Shown one piece after another: positions 52,296-61,236 of a stretch of DNA of 64,000 bases. The notes under the pieces were generated by a model. That model was given only the letters and a program-made list of their open reading frames with translations, searched no databases and had not been told where the DNA came from. The DNA comes from Sva-07 sp963752815 (GTDB lineage: Bacteria; Actinomycetota; Acidimicrobiia; Acidimicrobiales; Ilumatobacteraceae). Location of the stretch: positions 62,001 through 126,000 of the forward strand of contig CAVVZI010000007.1 of assembly GCA_963752815.1 (NCBI GenBank). Direction: 5' to 3'. The position numbers and the translations under genes are program-made. Position 1 is the stretch's first letter; every line of letters begins with the position of its first letter.

Positions 52296-54186
52296 CTACT
52301 CCGCTTCGGTTGGCAACGTCGCTTTCTGAAACCGTTCGTGGATCGCGATCGCCACGGCGTCCGGCAGGAAACTGTGCGCCCGCAGCTCGTCGAGCGACGC
52401 CCGCTTCACGGCGTTCACCCCGCCCATCGCCGCCACCAGCTTCTTCTTCCTGGTCTCGCCGAGCCCCGGGATGCCGTCGAGTGAACTCGCCGTCATGCGC
52501 TTGCTGCGCCGTTCGCCGTGGAACGTGTTGGCGAACCGGTGCGCCTCGTCACGCACACGTTGGAGCATGAACAACGCCTCGCTGCCGCGTGGGATCTCCA
52601 CCGGCTCCGATCGGCCGGGGATGAAGACCTCCTCGAACCGCTTCGCCAGACCGGCGACGGGGATCTCGTCGGTCAGCTCGAGTTCGTCGATCACCCGCTT
52701 GGCCGCGCTCAACTGACCCTTGCCGCCGTCGACGAGCAGCAGCTGCGGCGGGTACGCGAACTTGCCCGGCTTGTCGCCGCGCTCGTTGATCGGCTTGTCA
52801 CGCTCGGCGAGATAGGCGGTGAGCCGGCGGCGCACGACCTCGGCCATCGCCGCGTAGTCGTCGTTGCCCGGGACGTCGCGGATCTTGAAGCGGCGGTACT
52901 CCCGCTTGTTCGGCAGCCCGTCCTCCAGGACGACCATCGAACCGACGTAGTCGGTGCCCTGGATGTGCGCCATGTCGTAACACTCGATGCGCAGCGGGGC
53001 CTCCGGGAGATTCAGGTGGTGCTGGAGCTCCGTCAGCGCTCGGCTGCGGGTGTTGTGGTCGCTCGCCCGGCGGAGCCGGTGGCGCGTGAACTCCTCCTTG
53101 GCGTTGCGGGTGACCGTTTCGAGCAACTCGCGCTTGTCGCCACGCTGCGGGGTGCGGATCTGGACCCGTCGATCCGCGCAGCATCGTCATCCACTCCTCG
53201 TAGGTCCCGGTGTCGTCGGCCTCCCACGGGACGAGCACCTGCTTCGGTACGCCGAGGATCGGTTCGTCGCCGTACATCTCCTCGAGGATGCGATCGATCA
53301 GGCCGCCGGGTGACAGGTCCTCCACCTTGTCGAGGATGAAACCCTTGCGGCCGAGCACCCGACCCTTGCGCACGTAGAACACCTGGACCGCCGCTTCGAG
53401 TTCGTCCTCCGCGATGCCGATCACGTCGATGTCCTCGCTGCGATCACCGACCATCTGCTGCTTCTCGATCGCCTTGCGGACCGCCGTGAGCCGATCGCGC
53501 AGGCGCGCCGCCCGCTCGAACTCCAACTCGCTCGCCGCACCGTGCATCTCGGCCTCGAGACGCTTGACGATGTCGTCGGTGTCACCGTCGAGGAACGAAC
53601 AGAGTTCGTCGACCAGTTGCCGGTAGGCCGTCGGATCGATCTCTCCGACGCACGGGCCGGAGCACTTCTCGATGTGGAAGAGCAGGCACGGCCGGCCGAG
53701 TCGCTCGTGCTGGTTGAACTTCGCCGGGCTGCACGTCCGGACCGGGAAGCTCCGCAACAACAGGTCGAGGGTGTCGCGGATCGCGTAGGCGTGGGCGTAC
53801 GGACCGAAGTACCGGGTCCCCTTGCGCTTTCGGCCCCGCATCACGAGCGCCCGCGGCCACTCGTCGCCCACGGTCACGGCGAGGAACGGGTAGCTCTTGT
53901 CGTCGCGGAGCCGCACGTTGAACCGCGGGTTGTGCTGCTTGATGAGGCTGAACTCGAGCATGAGGGCCTCGACCTCGTTGCGGACCGTCGTCCACTCCAC
54001 CGACTCGGCTGTCGCCACCATCTGCGCCGTGCGCGGGTGCATGTTGCGCGGCGACTGGAAGTAGTTCGACAGACGCTGGCGCAGATTCGAGGCCTTGCCG
54101 ACGTAGATCACCCGGCCGTGGACGTCCTTGAACTGGTATGACCCCGGGAGTTCAGGGATCGTCCCGGTCGGTGGGCGCTTCACCAT
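52296..54186 (-). CDS. uvrC: Excinuclease ABC subunit C, one frameshift
   Basis: About 630 aa when joined. ATG 54186 follows GGAGGAACGG. The N-terminal GIY-YIG nuclease reads PGSYQFKDVHGRVIYVGKAS with NLRQRLSNYF, the UvrB-interacting UVR motif lies around VKRLEAEMHGAASELEFERAA, and the C-terminal RNase H-like nuclease contains RIECYDMAHIQGTDYVGSMV and LLLVDGGKGQLSAAKRVI. The helix-hairpin-helix tail is DGIPGLGETRKKKLVAAMGG. The frame breaks near 53175: removing one G restores LRDRRVQIRTPQ. Makes both incisions in nucleotide-excision repair with UvrAB. uvrA is about 2.3 kb away. Confidence 0.93.
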
Positions 54187-54241
54187 GACCGTTCCTCCAT
54201 GACACTCCAAGCATACGGAGAGGCCGGTACCGTGAAGCCTG

Positions 54242-55174
54242 ATGTCCGATCAGATCGCCGCGATGTTCCGACGACGCCCGAACGACGGGTGGTTCCGGGT
54301 CGGCCGGTTCGATGCCACGACCACCGACATCGTCTGCGCGCTCGCCGTCGCCTCGATGTTCGTCTACGGGACGGGCGTCGACAACTTCAACAAGCTGGTC
54401 TTCGTTCCGGCGCTGGTCCGCGACCTCGAGGTGTGGCGTCTCATCACCTGGCCGATCGCCACCGAGCCGACCGTCTGGTCGCTCCTCGGTGTCATCTTCT
54501 TCTGGCTGTTCGGCCAGCAGCTGGAGGCCCTGTTCGGACGCGGGAAATTCCTCGCCTGGGTGCTGATGTGCACGATCATTCCGGCGCTGATCCTCACGGC
54601 GCTCGGGCCGCTCGACAGCAGCATCGACTTCTTCGCCCAGCTCGGTCTGAGCACGCTGTTCCTCGGCGGCATCTGGGTGTACGCCGCCACGTACCCGGGC
54701 GTCCGCTGGTTCGACGTGATCCCGTTGTGGGGAATCGCCGCCGTGTTCACCGTGCTCAACCTCCTGCAGTTCACGGGGGTCGACGCGACCGGCCAGGTGA
54801 TCTTCCTGCTCGTGTCGGTGGCCGTCGCGCTCGTTGCCGGGCGTTCGCTCGGCCTCGCCACCGGATGGCCGATCCCCCACATCCCGCTCGACGGCAGTTC
54901 GCATCGGACGCACAAGCCGAAGAAGGCCAAGGCGCCCAAGAAGCCCCGGTCGAGCGGCAGCTCGTCGTCTACGCCGAAGGGTCCGACGGTCATCGACGGG
55001 CCGTGGCGCGCCGGCCCACCACCCATGCCGCCAGCGGCCGCTCCCCCGTCGATGGCCGACCAGGAAGAGCTCGATTCGCTGCTCGACAAGATCGGCGCCA
55101 CCGGCATGGACTCGCTCACCTCCGGCGAGAAGAAGCGTCTGAACGACCTCTCCAAACGCCTCCGCAACCGCTGA
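54242..55174 (+). CDS. Rhomboid-family membrane protein, probably inactive
   Basis: 310 aa with about six hydrophobic segments. The rhomboid-like core includes LEVWRLITWPIATEPTVW and FFWLFGQQLEALFGRGKFLA. The conserved C-terminal tail EELDSLLDKIGATGMDSLTS with GEKKRLNDLSKRL is the one found at the end of many bacterial rhomboids. However, the catalytic GxSG is not seen. The matching place reads LGLSTLFLG, and the partner His in the later helix is absent. It is therefore likely a non-catalytic relative. It reads divergently from uvrC with 55 bp between. Role unknown. Confidence 0.75.
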   Translation: MSDQIAAMFRRRPNDGWFRVGRFDATTTDIVCALAVASMFVYGTGVDNFNKLVFVPALVRDLEVWRLITWPIATEPTVWSLLGVIFFWLFGQQLEALFGRGKFLAWVLMCTIIPALILTALGPLDSSIDFFAQLGLSTLFLGGIWVYAATYPGVRWFDVIPLWGIAAVFTVLNLLQFTGVDATGQVIFLLVSVAVALVAGRSLGLATGWPIPHIPLDGSSHRTHKPKKAKAPKKPRSSGSSSSTPKGPTVIDGPWRAGPPPMPPAAAPPSMADQEELDSLLDKIGATGMDSLTSGEKKRLNDLSKRLRNR

Positions 55175-55197
55175 CCCCAGCGCCACCCCCGAGCGGG

Positions 55198-55238
55198 CGA
55201 TGGCGATGTCGGGGCGATAGCGCCCCACAACTACATCG
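55198..55238 (+). repeat. Family B hairpin repeat, copy 1
   Basis: 41 bp containing the hairpin GGGGCG-ATAG-CGCCCC flanked by CGATGGCGATGT and CTACATCG, whose CGATG/CATCG ends can also pair. It follows the rhomboid-like gene. Confidence 0.8.
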
Positions 55239-55259
55239 GCCCGCCGACCGGTCGTGGGG

Positions 55260-55300
55260 CGATGGCGATGTCGAGGCGATAGCGCCCCGCAACTACATCG
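55260..55300 (+). repeat. Family B hairpin repeat, copy 2
   Basis: 41 bp, same orientation as copy 1 and 62 bp from it start to start, differing at two positions (one in each side of the stem region). It ends 134 bp before the AbiEi-like gene. Confidence 0.8.
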
Positions 55301-55433
55301 CCCGGAATCTCCAGCAGGCGACAGAGAACGGTGGCAGGAGCATGCCGTCACCGACCACGCCGCCCGGAGAAGGCCAGTAGCGTTGGAGGCGCCGACTCTC
55401 CCAGTTCATCCGTTCGATGACGGGAGTGTTTCC

Positions 55434-56387
55434 ATGGCTCACCTACCGGAGGCCGTCCATCGGCTGTTCGCTCAGCAGCACGGCATGGCCGCGACGACAC
55501 AGCTGCAGTCGTTCATGAGCAACGATCAGATCCATCGGGCCGAAGAAGGCGGATCGATCGTCGGTTTCCTACGCGGCGTGTACCGGTCGCCGAGTTGGCC
55601 GATCGACGAGCTCAGCCGGTGCGCAGCCGTCTGTGTCGGCCGCCCGTACGCGGCCATCGCCGGCCCGACCGCCGGGCGCATCTACGGGTTCCGGCGACTG
55701 CCACCGGACTGGCGCGTGCACGTCGTGACGCCACCGGCTCGGAAGCCAGTCGACGCAAAGTGGGTTGCGGCCTATCGAACGGCGGCGATCCGGGATCAGG
55801 ACATTGCGCAACGACCCGACGGCCTGAGGATCACGAGCCGTGCGCGAACCGCGCTCGATCTCGCCCGGTTCGTCCGACCTGACGATCTTCTGTCGATCAT
55901 CGAGCAGGCCATGCACGACGGCCACCTCACGGTCGAGGAGATGATGGCAGTCGCGGTCGACTTCATCTCGCCGCAGCGGCCGTGGCTGACCACGTACCTG
56001 GATCAACTCGTGCGTCGGGCGGGCGGCGCGCCGGCCGAGTCGGACCCGGAGGTACGTATTGGCGCGGCGCTCCTGGCCGCCGGGATCTCAGGACTGGAAC
56101 GCCAGTATCCGATCGATCTCCCTGGCTACGGCCGGGCGCGGTTCGATCTCGCCGTGCCGTCACTGCGTTGGGCGATCGAGGTCGACGTACATCCTGCCCA
56201 TCGCGAAACCGCCGGCATCGTGAGCGATCGCCGCCGCGACCGCGCCTCCCAGGCGGTGGGCTGGTGGACGTCGCGTGTCTCAGCGGACGACTACGAGGAG
56301 GGCTTCGACGCCACCATCACCGACCTCCTCCGGGTGCACGCGCGCCTCCTCTCTGGGCCGCAGCCGCGAAGCGCCGAGGCGATGTAG
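55434..56387 (+). CDS. AbiEi-like wHTH protein with endonuclease-like C-terminus
   Basis: 317 aa. The N-terminal domain (AVHRLFAQQHGMAATTQLQS, then IHRAEEGGSIVGFLRGVYRS) is the AbiEi antitoxin-type winged helix. The middle is helical (RARTALDLARFVRPDDLLSI). The C-terminal 110 residues (FDLAVPSLRWAIEVDVHPAH after RARFDLAVP) fit the DUF559/Vsr-like PD-(D/E)xK pattern D...ExD. This architecture is frequent and stand-alone in actinobacteria. It has no adjacent AbiEii toxin, so a true TA system is not supported. ATG 55434 was chosen. The TAG stop lies inside family B copy 3. The gene is bracketed by two inverted pairs of family B repeats. Confidence 0.78.
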   Translation: MAHLPEAVHRLFAQQHGMAATTQLQSFMSNDQIHRAEEGGSIVGFLRGVYRSPSWPIDELSRCAAVCVGRPYAAIAGPTAGRIYGFRRLPPDWRVHVVTPPARKPVDAKWVAAYRTAAIRDQDIAQRPDGLRITSRARTALDLARFVRPDDLLSIIEQAMHDGHLTVEEMMAVAVDFISPQRPWLTTYLDQLVRRAGGAPAESDPEVRIGAALLAAGISGLERQYPIDLPGYGRARFDLAVPSLRWAIEVDVHPAHRETAGIVSDRRRDRASQAVGWWTSRVSADDYEEGFDATITDLLRVHARLLSGPQPRSAEAM

Positions 56388-56420
56388 ATGTGGGGCGCTA
56401 TTGCCCCGACATCGCCATCG
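56380..56420 (-). repeat. Family B hairpin repeat, copy 3 (inverted)
   Basis: Reverse-complement orientation relative to copies 1 and 2. The hairpin core is GGGGC-GCTATT-GCCCC with GATGTAGATGT and ACATCGCCATC arms. It contains the stop codon of the AbiEi-like gene. Confidence 0.8.
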
Positions 56421-56442
56421 GCCCGGGGGCCGGGCAGATCGG

Positions 56443-56483
56443 TGATGTAGATGTGGGGCGCTATTGCCCCTACATCGCCATCG
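56443..56483 (-). repeat. Family B hairpin repeat, copy 4 (inverted)
   Basis: Same orientation as copy 3, 63 bp downstream start to start. It ends 8 bp before the uvrA stop codon, so it is at the 3' end of uvrA. Confidence 0.8.
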
Positions 56484-56491
56484 CCTGGCGG

Positions 56492-59388
<2,897 letters not shown>

Positions 59389-59454
59389 CAGCGGCACATC
59401 TTACCGTGCGAACATGTGTTCCGAAAGCGCCCGAACGGGTGGTGTGACAACAAC

Positions 59455-59518
59455 GGTTCGTTTGGGGTCGGGGCCAGAACGAACAGCGGTTCGTTTGGGG
59501 TCGGGGCCAGAACGAACA
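59455..59518. repeat. Family A palindromic repeat, copies 4 and 5 in tandem
   Basis: Two 31-bp units (59455-59485 and 59488-59518) lie between uvrA and the kinase gene. Arms are GGTTCGTTT and GAACGAACA, with the same 12-nt loop core as copies 2 and 3. The last stem pair is a T-G wobble. Confidence 0.85.
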
Positions 59519-59537
59519 GGGCGGCGAGGAGATGGGG

Positions 59538-61085
59538 TCAGCCGGAGCAGACCGGGCCGGCATCGGTGGAGATCTGACCCGAGTCGTTCACCGACCGGGC
59601 GACGACGCACATCGTGGCCTCCGTCGAGGCGATCTCGATCGGCTCGCCGGTGCCGCGTGAACGTCGTCGCCGCCGGGCCCACCGCTCACGACCTGCACCT
59701 CGACCTCGGTCGCCGACTCCGGCATCTCGTAGCTGACCGTGAACCCGCCACCGGCGACCGACGGCGCCACGATCAACTCCGCAGGCGGGCGGAGGACGGC
59801 GAAGAAGTCGTCCGGCGGCACCGTGGTGCTCGGCACCGACGACGTGGCAAGGCTTTCGCCGTCGCCCCCACCGCCCCCGAACAGGGCGACGCCCACGACG
59901 ACGGCGACGACGGCGACGGCAGCGACTGCCACGCTGATGATGCGACGGCTCCTTCGTCGACGGTCGGCGTCGAGCGCGTCCTCGCCCCCGGTCCGCAGCT
60001 CCGGCGCAGAGCGCGCCACCACCTGTCGTGCGACGGTGGCGTTGGCATCGACGCGCGGCGTGTCGCCGACCGGGCGAGCAGCCGACGCGCCCGGGCCGCT
60101 GACCACCGACGGCCCCGACGTGTTGACGGATCCGGTCGCCACCGGTCCGCCCGACCAGCCCTGACCCGAACCCGTCGACTCCGGCGGCCGGGCGAACGTA
60201 CCCACGCCGCCCGAGCGGCCAGCGGCCAGACGCGGGATCGGCGTCGGCGCGAGGCCGGCACGGCGCTGCACCTCGCGCAGCTGCTCGCCGAACTCCAGCA
60301 TCGACGTCGGGCGATCGGCCGGCGACTTCGCCAGGACGTCCTGCAGCGATGCGGTTCAGCCCCGCCGGCAGACCTGCTCGATCGATCCGTGGGGGCGGCG
60401 ACGTGAGGATGCGCCGCACCGTCGACGCCAGGTCCGGTCCGGCGAAGGGCGTGGTGCCCGAGACGAGCTGATACAGGGTGATCCCGAGGGAGTAGACGTC
60501 GGAAGCGACCGACGCGCCACCGTCCTCGAGCACCTCGGGCGCGGCATAGGCGATCGACAGCCCGCTCGACCGGCTCTGCGACCGCTCGTCGTCGATCGTC
60601 GAGATGCCGAAGTCACCGAGCGCGGGCTCGCCGTACGCCGACACGAACACGTTGTGCGGCTTCAGGTCGCGGTGCAGCACCCCGGCCTCGTGCGCGGTCT
60701 GGAGGGCGCCGCAGATCCGGACCGCCACCTCCAACGCCTCGTCGATCGCCAACGGGCCACTCTGTTCGAGGCGCTCCCGATAGTTGGAGTGGTACAGCTC
60801 CATCACGATGCAGGGGCGTCCGTCGGAGGTGAACGCGTCGTTGAACACCGTGACGATGTTCGGGTGGTGCGACAACTGGCCCAGGGCGTGGCACTCCCGC
60901 TCGAACGTGCGGCGCGCTTCGTCGGACGTGAACCCGGCGTTCAGCACCTTGATCGCCACGTCGCGGTTCATCGAGCTCTGGCGGGCCCGGTACACGACCG
61001 AGAAACCTCCCGCACCGATCTCGTCGATCACGTCGTAGCCCTCGATGGCGACCGGGAACCCGCTGGTGCTGCGGCGTGAGGGCAT
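59538..61085 (-). CDS. Transmembrane Ser/Thr protein kinase, two frameshifts
   Basis: About 515 aa when joined, from ATG 61085. Kinase motifs: Gly loop EIGAGGFSVVYRARQ, Lys in DVAIKVLNAGF, catalytic loop VLHRDLKPHNVFV, DFG in ALGDFGISTI, and AYAAPEVLE. The frame breaks near 60348, where LPAGLNRI should continue with LQDVLAKSPADRP. A Pro/Gly-rich juxtamembrane region leads to one helix (IISVAVAAVAVVAVVVGVAL) and an extracellular FN3/Ig-like domain. That domain is broken near 59658, where VEVQVVSGGPGGDDV passes to TGEPIEIASTEATM. No PASTA repeats are seen. It is divergent from the Ig-like-repeat protein. Such kinases may regulate the surface apparatus it belongs to. Confidence 0.85.
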   Translation of the reverse strand: MPSRRSTSGFPVAIEGYDVIDEIGAGGFSVVYRARQSSMNRDVAIKVLNAGFTSDEARRTFERECHALGQLSHHPNIVTVFNDAFTSDGRPCIVMELYHSNYRERLEQSGPLAIDEALEVAVRICGALQTAHEAGVLHRDLKPHNVFVSAYGEPALGDFGISTIDDERSQSRSSGLSIAYAAPEVLEDGGASVASDVYSLGITLYQLVSGTTPFAGPDLASTVRRILTSPPPRIDRAGLPAGLNRIAAGRPGEVAGRSPDVDAGVRRAAARGAAPCRPRADADPASGRWPLGRRGYVRPAAGVDGFGSGLVGRTGGDRIRQHVGAVGGQRPGRVGCSPGRRHAARRCQRHRRTTGGGALCAGAADRGRGRARRRPSTKEPSHHQRGSRCRRRRRRRRGRRPVRGRWGRRRKPCHVVGAEHHGAAGRLLRRPPPACGVDRGAVGRRWRVHGQLRDAGVGDRGRGAGRERWARRRRRSRGTGEPIEIASTEATMCVVARSVNDSGQISTDAGPVCSG

Positions 61086-61236
61086 CTGGAGCGATCGTGC
61101 GATTGAGGTGGCTGGAGACGGGGTACCGCCGGCAGGCTCGCTCGCGGGCGGGCACGTGACGGATGGGGAGTTCTCCCCGATGTCGCCCCGGAGGAACCCC
61201 CGTAGTCTAGAGGGCCGTGAGGAGTGAGCTGGATCA

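Noticed and set aside
55434..56387. AbiE toxin-antitoxin system
   Set aside because: Only the AbiEi-type winged helix is present. No AbiEii nucleotidyltransferase is adjacent, and the C-terminus is endonuclease-like.
59455..59518. Family A tandem copies as a CRISPR array
   Set aside because: Units are separated by 1-2 bp with no spacers, are palindromic with conserved cores, and no cas genes are present.
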